NCBI GenBank assembly: GCA_902596325.1
Contig: CACJTN010000004.1
Coordinates: forward strand, 1 to 64,000
From: an uncultured Pelagibacteraceae bacterium
GTDB lineage: Bacteria; Pseudomonadota; Alphaproteobacteria; Pelagibacterales; Pelagibacteraceae
DNA length: 64,000 bases
Direction: 5' to 3'
The notes under the pieces: generated by a model
Database searches by the model: none
Told to the model about the DNA's origin: nothing
The model's input: the letters and a program-made list of their open reading frames with translations, nothing else
Shown: positions 1-9,059 of the stretch, one piece after another
Numbering within the stretch: the first letter of the stretch is position 1
Layout: the number at the start of each line of letters is the position of its first letter
Position numbers and translations under genes: made by a program

Positions 1-608
1 AAAATAGAATTTCAAAAAATTGGATTAATAAGCAAAGAAGAGATATTTATGTTAGACAATCTAAAATTGAAGGCTATAGATCTAGGGCAGTTTATAAACT
101 TAAAGAAATAAACGATAAATTTAAAATATTAAGAAATGGTCAGTCTATAGTGGATCTTGGAGGAGCTCCTGGAAGTTGGTCTCAATATTTATCCTCGACA
201 TTAAAAAATACTAAATTATTAGCGATAGATCTTCTTGAAATCCAAGAAATTAAAAATGTAAAATTAATGAAAGGAGATTTTACTGATGATATTTATAAAC
301 AAAAAATTAAGTCCTTTTTTAATACTAAGATAGATTTAGTAATCTCTGATATGGCCGTAAATACCACAGGAAATAAAAATCTAGATACAATTGTTACTGG
401 AGAGTTAGCTATGGAGTCTATTGAATTTGCAAAAGAAATGTTAAAAACAAATGGTCAATTTGTCACAAAAATTTTTATGGGGTCCTCATTTAATGAAATA
501 GTATCCAAATCTAAAAAATACTTTAGAGAAACTAGTGTTTTTAAACCGCCATCTAGCAGAAAAGACTCTAAAGAAACTTTTTTAATATCCAAATTTTTGA
601 GATCGTAA
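1..608 (+). CDS. rlmE: 23S rRNA (uridine-2'-O)-methyltransferase RlmE/FtsJ, 5' truncated by window edge
   Basis: The frame is open from base 3 (NRISKNWINKQRRDIYVRQSKIEGYRSRAVYKLKEIN...IVDLGGAPGSWSQYL); this extends the listed 150..608 ORF upstream. SAM-binding DLGGAPGSWSQ motif; SDMAVNTTG; C-terminal KPPSSRKDSKETFLI. Confidence 0.93.
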   Translation, partial: NRISKNWINKQRRDIYVRQSKIEGYRSRAVYKLKEINDKFKILRNGQSIVDLGGAPGSWSQYLSSTLKNTKLLAIDLLEIQEIKNVKLMKGDFTDDIYKQKIKSFFNTKIDLVISDMAVNTTGNKNLDTIVTGELAMESIEFAKEMLKTNGQFVTKIFMGSSFNEIVSKSKKYFRETSVFKPPSSRKDSKETFLISKFLRS

Positions 609-644
609 GTCTTTTAATTTATATAGAATCGTATATATAAGGAC

Positions 645-1709
645 ATGGGCTCTATAAAAGAAGCACTCACATTCGATGATGTAACACTAGCACCAAAGTA
701 CTCCTCCGTCTTACCATCAGATGTACAAACGGAAACATCACTTACAAGTAATTTGCAACTTAAAATACCATTAATAACTTCTGCTATGGATACTGTTACA
801 GAAGCAAAAATGGCAATAGCAATTGCAAAAGCTGGAGGAATTGGAGTTATACACAGGAATTTACCCGTAAAGAAACAAGTTATTGAAATAAAAAAGGTAA
901 AATCTTTGGGATTAAAAGTTGGGGCAGCAGTTGGAGCTGGGACTAACGAATTCGAAAGAGCTAAAGAGATTTTAAAATGTAAAATTGATTTAATTGTCGT
1001 AGATACCGCCCATGGCCACACAAAAAAAGTAGGAGAGATAATCAAAAAAATTAAGAAGATTAAACCAAAATCAGTCTCTCTTTGTGCAGGAAATGTTGCT
1101 ACTGAAGATGCAGCAAAGTTTTTAATTAAATTAGGAGTAGATATTATAAAGGTTGGTATTGGTCCAGGTTCAATTTGCACAACAAGATTAGTTGCTGGTA
1201 TTGGGGTACCACAACTTAGTGCAATTCTTAATGTAAGAAACGGTGTTAAAAGTAGGAAAGTAAGCATTATTGCTGATGGAGGAATAAAATTTTCTGGAGA
1301 TATAGCAAAAGCTCTTGCTGCAGGTGCAGATGCGGTAATGATAGGATCATTATTTGCTGGAACAGATGAGGCGCCAGGGAAAGTAATAAGAAGAGGTGGT
1401 AAATTGTTTAAAAGCTTTAGAGGCATGGGGTCAATTGGTGCCATGAACCGAGGTTCAGCAGATAGATATTATCAATCAAAGCAAAAGGACAAATCAAAGT
1501 ATGTCCCTGAGGGAGTTGAGGGATTTGTAAAATATAAAGGTAGAGTAGATAAAATATTCTATCAGTTGATTGGTGGCTTAAAGTCTTCAATGGGATACCT
1601 TGGGGCAAAAAAAATAAAAATTTTAAGGCAAAATCCAAAATTTGTTAAAATTACAAAAGCTGGATTTTATGAAAGTATGGTACATAACATCGATGAAATT
1701 AAAAAATAA
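645..1709 (+). CDS. guaB: IMP dehydrogenase, short form without CBS/Bateman domain
   Basis: LTFDDVTLAPKYSSVLPSDV, IPLITSAMDTVTEAKMAIAIAKAGGIGVIHRN, catalytic loop GIGPGSICTTRLVAGIGVPQ, ADGGIKFSGDIAKALAAGADAVMIGSLFAGTDEAPG. Only 354 aa. Confidence 0.95.
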   Translation: MGSIKEALTFDDVTLAPKYSSVLPSDVQTETSLTSNLQLKIPLITSAMDTVTEAKMAIAIAKAGGIGVIHRNLPVKKQVIEIKKVKSLGLKVGAAVGAGTNEFERAKEILKCKIDLIVVDTAHGHTKKVGEIIKKIKKIKPKSVSLCAGNVATEDAAKFLIKLGVDIIKVGIGPGSICTTRLVAGIGVPQLSAILNVRNGVKSRKVSIIADGGIKFSGDIAKALAAGADAVMIGSLFAGTDEAPGKVIRRGGKLFKSFRGMGSIGAMNRGSADRYYQSKQKDKSKYVPEGVEGFVKYKGRVDKIFYQLIGGLKSSMGYLGAKKIKILRQNPKFVKITKAGFYESMVHNIDEIKK

Positions 1710-2124
1710 ATTTTTCGTAATATTTTTTTTATTAATATTTACAAATACATTTGCATCAGAAAATTTTTTCGATAATGCAAAAAATTTATACGAAAAAAAA
1801 AAGTATGAGAAATCAAAATTTCTATTTCAGAGAAATTTAGTTTTTAATCCCAAAGACTCAAAATCATATTTATATTTAGCTAAAATTTATGAGGTAGAGG
1901 AGAACGAAAAAGAGACAGAAAAAAATTTAAATTCAACTTTATTACTAGAGCCAGATAATGAGGAAGCAATGTATATGATAATAGATATAGAGCTTAAAAG
2001 ATCTAATTTTTCAAAAGTTAAGGAGCTACAAGCTGATTTTGAAAAAATATGCACAAGCTTATGTGAAAAAATAACATCAATCAACGAAAGATTGAAAAAT
2101 TTTGACACCTCAAATGAGTCTTAA
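1693..2124 (+). CDS. small TPR-repeat protein with N-terminal signal/anchor
   Basis: The listed ORF starts at 1642, but the ATG at 1693 gives [67 protein letters not shown], a signal peptide followed by TPR-like repeats. Confidence 0.75.
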   Translation: MKLKNKFFVIFFLLIFTNTFASENFFDNAKNLYEKKKYEKSKFLFQRNLVFNPKDSKSYLYLAKIYEVEENEKETEKNLNSTLLLEPDNEEAMYMIIDIELKRSNFSKVKELQADFEKICTSLCEKITSINERLKNFDTSNES

Positions 2125-3660
2125 AAAAATATTAATAATAGATTTTGGTTCGCAGTTTACACAATTGATTGCAAGAAGAGTTCGTGAACTTGGAGTTTAT
2201 TCTGAAATTATAAGTCACAAAAAAAAAATTAATTTTAGCAATAAAGACATAATAGGGATAATTTTGTCGGGTGGTCCCTTAAACGTATACCAAACAAAAA
2301 AAGTAAGTTTTGATAAAAAGATATTAAATCAAGATATACCAGTTTTAGGAATTTGCTTTGGGCACCAAATAATATCAAAAGAACTAGGTGGTAAAGTAAA
2401 GCAGTCTAAATTTAGAGAGTTTGGTTTAGTAAATATAAAAAAAAATAAAGAAAGTGTTCTTACTAAAAATTTTTTTAATAGGGACGGAAAAAATAATGTT
2501 TGGATGAGTCACTCAGATCAAGTAACAAAGTTACCAAAAAATTTTGAAAAAGTCGCTTCAAGTACAAATTCTAAATTTTGTATAATTCAGAATAAACATA
2601 AAAAATTTTATGGCATCCAATTTCATCCAGAGGTAACCCATACACATAATGGTATAAAATTAATAAAAAATTTCTTATTTTTTATTTGCAAATCAAAAAA
2701 AAACTGGTCTTCAAAAAAACAGAAAGAAAAAATAATTGAAGAAATTAAAAAACAAGTTGGGCACTCTAAAGTTATTTGTGCATTATCTGGAGGTGTAGAT
2801 AGTAGTGTAGTTGCAAAAATTATACATAAAGCTATAGGTAAAAATCTAATATGTATATTTGTAAATACTGGTTTATTAAGAAAAAATGAGGAAATTCAAG
2901 TAGTAAAAACATTTAAACAAAAATTAAAAATTAAACTTATATACGTCAACGCTAAAAATTTATTCATAAAAAAATTAAAAAAAGTAAATGATCCTGAAAA
3001 AAAAAGAAAAATAATTGGAAATCTATTTATTAAAATATTCGAAAAATATTCGAAAAAATTTCAAATATCAAGTATTTAGCCCAAGGCACTTTGTATCCAG
3101 ATTTAATAGAAAGTAAATCAGTTACAGGTAGCCAAACATCTAAAATTAAATCACATCATAATGTTGGTGGTCTTCCAAAAAAAATGAAATTGAAATTAGT
3201 AGAACCAGTAAAATTTTTGTTTAAAGATGAGGTTAGAAAACTTGGTGAAGAACTTGGCTTAAGTAAAGAAATATTATTTAGGCATCCGTTTCCTGGTCCT
3301 GGGCTCGCAATTAGAATACCTGGTGATATAGATGAAAATAAAATTAACATTTTAAAAGAAGCAGATAATATTTTTATTAAAAGTTTGTATAAATATAATC
3401 TTTATCATAAAATTTGGCAGGCCTACGCAGCTCTTTTGCCAGTAAAAACAGTTGGTGTTATGGGAGATAACAGAACCTATGAATACATATGTTTGCTTAG
3501 AGCAATTACATCCGAGGATGGTATGACAGCAGATTTTTACAATTTCAACAAAGATTTTATGCAAGATGTATCTAATCAAATTGTAAATAGCATCAAAGGT
3601 ATTAATAGAGTGGTTTATGATGTAACATCAAAACCACCAAGCACTATTGAATTAGAGTAG
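2114..3660 (+). CDS. guaA: GMP synthase (glutamine-hydrolysing), split into two frames by a frameshift near 3053-3076
   Basis: N-terminal part (ATG 2114) has the GATase motif LGICFGHQI and PP-loop [11 protein letters not shown], and stops at 3077-3079. The C-terminal part continues in frame 1 ([19 protein letters not shown]...[34 protein letters not shown]...[11 protein letters not shown]). Confidence 0.93.
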
Positions 3661-3665
3661 ATAAA

Positions 3666-4445
3666 ATGATGAATAAGAAGATAAAAGATATAATAGCAAA
3701 AAAAAATAAATCAAAAATAGTCTCTCTAACAGCCTATTCAAAAAACATTGCGCAGATAATTGATAAATATGTGGACATGACGTTAGTTGGAGACTCAATG
3801 GCATCAGTTCTTTATAATTATAATACAACAAGAAAAATTTCACTTGATGCTATGATCGAACATGCAAAAAGCGTAAGGATGGGTTTACATAATAGTCTTA
3901 TGGTTTTTGATATGCCGTATAATACATACAAAGACAAAAAAAATGCCTTACTTAATGCTAAAAAAATAATTAAAAAAACTAAATCAGATGCAGTTAAACT
4001 AGAGGGTGGTTCTAAAATTAAAGATATAGTGAAACACTTAATAAAAAATAAAATTCCTGTTTTAGGACATTTGGGTATTATGCCCCAATCAGTAAGAGGC
4101 AAATTTAAATCAAAAGGCAAAACAGAGAGTGAAAGAACAAAAATTTTAAAAGATGCTAAAGTATTAGAGAAACAGGGTGTCTTCGCTATTGTTTTAGAGT
4201 GTATTGAAAAATCTCTAGCAAAAAAAATAACTAATGAAGTTAAAGTTCCGACAATTGGAATAGGCTCTTCTGTTTATTGTGATGGTCAAATTTTAGTAAC
4301 CGATGACCTTATTGGTCTAACTAATTCTAAAATTAAATTTGTAAAAAAATATATTAATATTTCTAGTAATATTGCAACTGCAGTTAAAAAATTCAAACAA
4401 GAAGTAAAATTAAAAAAATATCCTACTAAAAAGTATTCTTATTAA
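3666..4445 (+). CDS. panB: 3-methyl-2-oxobutanoate hydroxymethyltransferase
   Basis: KIVSLTAYSKNIAQIIDKYVDMTLVGDSMASVLYNYNTT, MVFDMPYNTY, AVKLEGG, VLGHLGIMPQS, IGIGSSVYCDGQILVTDDLIGL. Confidence 0.93.
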   Translation: MMNKKIKDIIAKKNKSKIVSLTAYSKNIAQIIDKYVDMTLVGDSMASVLYNYNTTRKISLDAMIEHAKSVRMGLHNSLMVFDMPYNTYKDKKNALLNAKKIIKKTKSDAVKLEGGSKIKDIVKHLIKNKIPVLGHLGIMPQSVRGKFKSKGKTESERTKILKDAKVLEKQGVFAIVLECIEKSLAKKITNEVKVPTIGIGSSVYCDGQILVTDDLIGLTNSKIKFVKKYINISSNIATAVKKFKQEVKLKKYPTKKYSY

Positions 4446-5062
4446 AAATATTTTTTAAATTGTTCGTTAATTTGTAGTATCTCCAGGTCTACTAAACCAC
4501 CAATAATTAATTGAATTGCAACTAAGAGAATAAACCCTAGACCTACATAAGCTATCCAAATATGTTTTTGTATATAATTAGCTAGATATGTTGCTCCGGC
4601 TCCAGTTAATATAACTGATAACACCAAGCCATATATCATAAGTCCAATATTTCCTTTTGCTGCTCCAACTACTCCGATAACGTTATCAAAACTTATTGTA
4701 ATATCTGCAAATAAAACTTTGTAAATACTCTGTACGTATGAGGTATATACTGGCTCTTGAGATTTCTTTTTAGGAGACTTTACTTTTTTTATTTCTAATA
4801 AATCTTTTCTAAGATCATTAACTATCCAAATTAAAGCTAAACCTCCAAGAATTTTAATAAAATAATATTTATATAAATAGGTAGCAAATATAGCAAACAA
4901 CACTTTGAAAACCAGAGCACCAGCAACACCCCATAATATGATTTGTTTTCTGTATTTAGGAATGAAGTTTGCAGCTATTAAACCAATAATTATAGCATTA
5001 TCTGCAGCCAAAATTATATCAATAAAGGTTATTTGTAAAAGTATAAGAGCTTGTTCAATCAA
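4442..5062 (-). CDS. TerC family integral membrane protein
   Basis: LLQITFIDIILAADNAIIIGLIAANFIP and ADITISFDNVIGVVGAAKGN motifs; multiple TM segments. Confidence 0.85.
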   Translation of the reverse strand: MIEQALILLQITFIDIILAADNAIIIGLIAANFIPKYRKQIILWGVAGALVFKVLFAIFATYLYKYYFIKILGGLALIWIVNDLRKDLLEIKKVKSPKKKSQEPVYTSYVQSIYKVLFADITISFDNVIGVVGAAKGNIGLMIYGLVLSVILTGAGATYLANYIQKHIWIAYVGLGFILLVAIQLIIGGLVDLEILQINEQFKKYF

Positions 5063-5107
5063 TTTAATTTAATAATAGTAGAATTTTCTAATTTTTCAAT
5101 ATTTCAC

Positions 5108-5590
5108 TTAATATTTAGATTTTGTTTTTCCATCTATAATATCTTTAAGCAACGTATATTCTTTACAATCACACCCGTCTAAAACTGCCAACCTTTCTTT
5201 TGCTTTATCAATTTGGTTTGTTGTAACATACAGTTCGCCCATATATTGATTTATCCTTATGTGATAGGGGCTAATTTCTAAACCTTTAGTATAAAATATT
5301 TCCGCATTTTCAAAATCACCTAATTTTCGGGATGTAAAACCTAAGTAATTTAGAGTATCTGCTTTACCTGGCTTTTCTTTATTTGATTTTACAAGTAATT
5401 TAAAAGCTTTTTTATATCTGTCGTCTGCTTTTTTTGTTTTTCCGTCAGCTTCATATTTTTTTGCTGATTTAATTAATTTCACAGCTTTATCATAATTGCT
5501 TTTAGTAGAACTACCGTCTCCACCAGCTGCTAAAGATAGGTTTCCAAAGAATAAAGTAAAAACTAAAGTTATTAATGTTTTTTTTATCAT
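5108..5590 (-). CDS. TPR-repeat periplasmic/secreted protein
   Basis: Signal peptide (MIKKTLITLVFTLFFGNLSLAAG) followed by TPR-like helices (LNYLGFTSRKLGDFENAEIFYTKGLEISPYH). Confidence 0.75.
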   Translation of the reverse strand: MIKKTLITLVFTLFFGNLSLAAGGDGSSTKSNYDKAVKLIKSAKKYEADGKTKKADDRYKKAFKLLVKSNKEKPGKADTLNYLGFTSRKLGDFENAEIFYTKGLEISPYHIRINQYMGELYVTTNQIDKAKERLAVLDGCDCKEYTLLKDIIDGKTKSKY

Positions 5591-6360
5591 AAAAATTTTT
5601 TCATTTTATTTAAAGGTTTTAATTCAAAACCATTATTAACTAAATTACTTTTAATAATTTTTGCAGTTTCTAATGATCTTAATGTATCTCCATGTATGCA
5701 AATTGAGTCTATTTTACAAGGTATTTGCTTTCCGCTGAGACATCTTAACGCCTGATTTTTAACCATAAACAAAACATGCTCTTTAGCAACCTCTGGATCA
5801 GTTATTACAGCATTAATTTCTTTTCTAGATACTAAATTTCCATCATCCAAATAGTTTCTATCTGCAAATATCTCAGAAGCTACTTTTAAACCATGTTTGT
5901 TAGCTGAAATTTCCATTTTAGAACCAGTTGGCACTAGATAAATAAGCTCTTTATCTATTTCATTAATTGTCTCAGAGATTATGTCAGAAAGTTCAATATC
6001 TTCACATGCCATATTATTTAAGGCTCCATGCGGTTTAATATGAGTAACTTTTTGATTTTTTTCATCTGCAATATTTTGCAGTATATAAAATTGATCTTTT
6101 ATTAATTTTTTAATTTCGATTGCTGATAAATTCATTCTTTTTCTACCAAAATTTTCAAGATCTTTAAAAGACGGATGCGCTCCAAAACTCACTCCATTTT
6201 TAACAGAAATACTTATAACTTCTCTCATAGTACTTTCATCTCCAGCATGATATCCGCATGCAATACTTGCTGTATTTACAATATTTAATAAATCAGGATC
6301 GTTTTTATTTGAGTGATGCTTTGATTTTTCACCCAAGTCACAATTGATGTTAATTTCCAT
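5587..6360 (-). CDS. pxpA: 5-oxoprolinase subunit A (LamB/YcsF family)
   Basis: MEININCDLGEKSKHH, ASIACGYHAGDESTMREVI, GAHPSFKDLENFGRKRM, HIKPHGALNN, ICIHGDTL. Confidence 0.93.
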   Translation of the reverse strand: MEININCDLGEKSKHHSNKNDPDLLNIVNTASIACGYHAGDESTMREVISISVKNGVSFGAHPSFKDLENFGRKRMNLSAIEIKKLIKDQFYILQNIADEKNQKVTHIKPHGALNNMACEDIELSDIISETINEIDKELIYLVPTGSKMEISANKHGLKVASEIFADRNYLDDGNLVSRKEINAVITDPEVAKEHVLFMVKNQALRCLSGKQIPCKIDSICIHGDTLRSLETAKIIKSNLVNNGFELKPLNKMKKFL

Positions 6361-6367
6361 ATCTACA

Positions 6368-6381
6368 TGATAAATATATCA
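6368..6381. promoter_or_regulatory. candidate symmetric divergent promoter/operator between pxpA and pxpB
   Basis: TGATAAATATATCA, a near-palindrome reading as TGnTAnnnT extended -10-like on both strands, within a 25-bp divergent gap. Confidence 0.45.
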
Positions 6382-6385
6382 CGAT

Positions 6386-7060
6386 ATGATTAAAAATATA
6401 TCAAATCTTGGAGATGCTGCTATATATTGTGATTTTGGTTCTGAGGTAAATAGAGAAATTAATCACGAAGTTATAAAATATTTTAAAACATTGACATCAA
6501 AAAATATAAAAGGAGTAACAAATTTAGCACCATCTTATAACAAATTAATTATTACATTTGATTTGGATGTCATTAATTATAAAGAATTAGTTGAAAAAAT
6601 AATTAATTTAAAACTAGATGAAATTAGCGAGACAGCTTCAAAGAGAAAAAAAATTCCAATATGTATCGATGAAGAATTTGCTTTAGATATAGAGCGTGTT
6701 TCAAAAAATACAAATTTAACTATAAAAGAAGTTTATAAACACATATTAAATAAAGATTTTTATTGTTATATGACAGGGTTTGTAGCTGGAATGCCCTTTT
6801 TAGGAGATACAAATAAAAATATTAGGTTAAAAAGACTAGAAACTCCAAGAGTGAAAGTGCCAAAAGGTTCAGTAGGGATAACGGAACAATTTTGTAATAT
6901 TTATTCATATGAAAGCCCTGGTGGCTGGAATATTATTGGTAATACCCCTGTAAAAGTATTTGATAAGAATAAAGAAGAAAATCCTATTTTAATTAAACCG
7001 GGTGATAGTGTTCAATTTTATGAGATTACTAAAAATGAATTTTATAAAATAAAGGAATAA
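6386..7060 (+). CDS. pxpB: 5-oxoprolinase subunit B (KipI-like)
   Basis: LAPSYNKLIITFD, YCYMTGFVAGMPFLGDTN, RLETPRVKVPKGSVGITEQFCNIYSYESPGGWNIIGNTPVKVFD. Confidence 0.92.
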   Translation: MIKNISNLGDAAIYCDFGSEVNREINHEVIKYFKTLTSKNIKGVTNLAPSYNKLIITFDLDVINYKELVEKIINLKLDEISETASKRKKIPICIDEEFALDIERVSKNTNLTIKEVYKHILNKDFYCYMTGFVAGMPFLGDTNKNIRLKRLETPRVKVPKGSVGITEQFCNIYSYESPGGWNIIGNTPVKVFDKNKEENPILIKPGDSVQFYEITKNEFYKIKE

Positions 7061-7061
7061 A

Positions 7062-7997
7062 ATGAGTATAGAGGTAATAAGACCGGGAATAAACACAACT
7101 TTTCAAGATAGGGGAAGATCAAACCTTTATCATCTAGGAATTCCATTTAGTGGAGCAATGGATACAAGGAATTTGCTAATTACAAATAAATTGGTTGGTA
7201 ATGATAAAAACGATGCAGTTATTGAATTTGCACTCCAAGGACCAAAATTTAAAGTAAAGCAAAATAATATAAACTGCGTAGTGACAGGTAATGTGAGTTT
7301 TACATTTAAAAAAAACTCTAAAATTTATAATGGCGAATGTTACAAAACTTTTGATTTAAATAATAATGATGAGATCGATATTATTTCAACAAATAATTCA
7401 ATGTATGGATATTTCTCAATATCAGGAGGTTTTAAAATAGAAAAAAAATGGAATAGTTATTCCACTCATTTGAGATCAAAAGTAGGACCAAATAAAGGAA
7501 ATAAAATTGTCGAAAATGATATTTTGCAACTAAATAAAAACGTAAAACCTATTATTAAAAAAAGCATTGATTACTTAAATAGCAAAATTGAATTCATAAG
7601 AGTTATTAAAGGAACAAACTTTGATTATTTTTCAAAGGAGTCTCAAAAATCTTTTTTTGAAAGCCAATATCAAGTTACAAATTTGACTGATAGAATGGGA
7701 ATGAGATTAGATGGTAACAAATTAAATAACATAAAAAGTGAAAATATTAAATCTGAAGGTCTAATTAAAGGTGTAATTCAAGTCCCACCAGATGGTAAGC
7801 CCATAATAATGCTCTCTGATCATGGCACAATAGGCGGTTACCCAAAAATTGGTGTAATTGTAAGTGCTGATTATGATAAAATAGTTCAATTACCCCCAAT
7901 GTCAAAAATTAAGTTTAAAATGATTGATGTTAAGAGTGCTGAAAAATTATTTAAACTTTACTCTATGGAAACCAAAAATATTCTAGATCAAATATGA
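7062..7997 (+). CDS. pxpC: 5-oxoprolinase subunit C (KipA-like)
   Basis: VIRPGINTTFQDRGRSNLYHLGIPFSGAMDTRN, TDRMGMRLDGNKL, GVIQVPPDGKPIIMLSDHGTIGGYPKIGVIVSADYDKIVQLPP. Confidence 0.92.
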   Translation: MSIEVIRPGINTTFQDRGRSNLYHLGIPFSGAMDTRNLLITNKLVGNDKNDAVIEFALQGPKFKVKQNNINCVVTGNVSFTFKKNSKIYNGECYKTFDLNNNDEIDIISTNNSMYGYFSISGGFKIEKKWNSYSTHLRSKVGPNKGNKIVENDILQLNKNVKPIIKKSIDYLNSKIEFIRVIKGTNFDYFSKESQKSFFESQYQVTNLTDRMGMRLDGNKLNNIKSENIKSEGLIKGVIQVPPDGKPIIMLSDHGTIGGYPKIGVIVSADYDKIVQLPPMSKIKFKMIDVKSAEKLFKLYSMETKNILDQI

Positions 7998-8875
7998 GAT
8001 ATATTTTTAGTTTACCCGGTCCATTATTGGTCTTTCTAGGTGCTTTTAGCCTTAGTTTTGGTGGACTAATAGTAAAATCTTTTGAAGGAGCAAATTTATG
8101 GCAAATATTATTCTGGAGATCTCTGTTTTTTATTTTTGTAGTAACAATTTTTTTAATATTTACATACAAAAAAAATTTTTTACTTTCATTTAAAAAGTCT
8201 GGATTGCCAGGTATTTTTGGAGGCATTATTTTATCTTCAGGTTTCTGTGGTTATGTATTTGCAATGTATAATACTACTGTTGCTAACACGAATTTCATTA
8301 TTCAAACCCAAACTATTTTCTTAGCCATATTTGGATATTTTTTTTTAAAAGAAAAAATTTCAAAGATAACTTTAGCATCAATAATTTTAGCCATATCTGG
8401 AATAATTTTAATGGTAGAATCAGATCTCTCAAGTGGACAAATGACAGGTAATATAGCTGCATTTGTAATGCCAATTTCCTTTGCAATTTTAATACTAATA
8501 ATTAGAAAATATCCAAATATTGATATGGTGCCTTTACAACTATACGCTGGTATTATTGCAATGGTAATCGGATATGTCATTTCAGGAAAAATTGCTATAT
8601 CATCATATGATATTTTTCTTGGATTTCTTGCAGGTTTTTTTCAATTAGGTTTTGGATTTATTTTAATTACTATTGGAGCAAGAAATACACCATCAGCAAC
8701 AGTAGGGATTATCATGTTAGTTGAAGCAGTTTTAGGGCCTCTTTGGGCGTGGATAGTTATAAACGAGCAACCACCATTAATTGTTTTTGTTGGAGGATCA
8801 ATCGTATTATTTGCCGTTTTTCTTCAATTTATAACAACAAAAAAAGACGAGACACAAAATAAACTTAGTGAATAA
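7994..8875 (+). CDS. DMT superfamily (EamA) transporter
   Basis: About 10 hydrophobic segments, duplicated EamA-like architecture, ...GIIMLVEAVLGPLWAWIVINEQPP. Confidence 0.85.
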   Translation: MRYIFSLPGPLLVFLGAFSLSFGGLIVKSFEGANLWQILFWRSLFFIFVVTIFLIFTYKKNFLLSFKKSGLPGIFGGIILSSGFCGYVFAMYNTTVANTNFIIQTQTIFLAIFGYFFLKEKISKITLASIILAISGIILMVESDLSSGQMTGNIAAFVMPISFAILILIIRKYPNIDMVPLQLYAGIIAMVIGYVISGKIAISSYDIFLGFLAGFFQLGFGFILITIGARNTPSATVGIIMLVEAVLGPLWAWIVINEQPPLIVFVGGSIVLFAVFLQFITTKKDETQNKLSE

Positions 8876-8902
8876 TAATAGGAATATGATATAAGATTTT
8901 CA

Positions 8903-8972
8903 ACGGAAGAGACTACTTAATTGTAGCGCCGAAGGAGCAACCACCCCGGAAACTCTCAGGCAAAAGGACCGT
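8903..8972 (+). promoter_or_regulatory. glycine riboswitch, aptamer 1
   Basis: acGGAAGAGActacttaattgtaGCGCCGAAGGAGCAAccaccccGGAAACTCTCAGGCAAAAGGACCgt matches the glycine aptamer consensus, directly upstream of gcvT. Confidence 0.93.
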
Positions 8973-9059
8973 AAATATTAACTCTGGAAAGAGAAAGTTT
9001 CTCGCCGACGGAGTAAATCTCTCAGGCTCATAGACAGAGGGGGTAAGAGTTAATATTTA
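8972..9059 (+). promoter_or_regulatory. glycine riboswitch, aptamer 2, with extended 14-bp P1
   Basis: ctctGGAAAGAGaaagtttctCGCCGACGGAGTAAatCTCTCAGGCTCATAGACAGAGGGGGtaagag. taaatattaactct (8972-8985) is the perfect reverse complement of agagttaatattta (9046-9059). Confidence 0.9.

Noticed and set aside
614-1444. 276-aa minus-strand ORF
   Set aside because: Antisense to the clearly conserved guaB frame; composition is a codon-complement shadow with no recognisable domain.
3053-3079. Programmed -1 ribosomal frameshift in guaA
   Set aside because: The A AAA TTT context is not a canonical X XXY YYZ slippery heptamer. A one-base A-run deletion or sequencing error explains it more simply; kept only as a frameshift finding.
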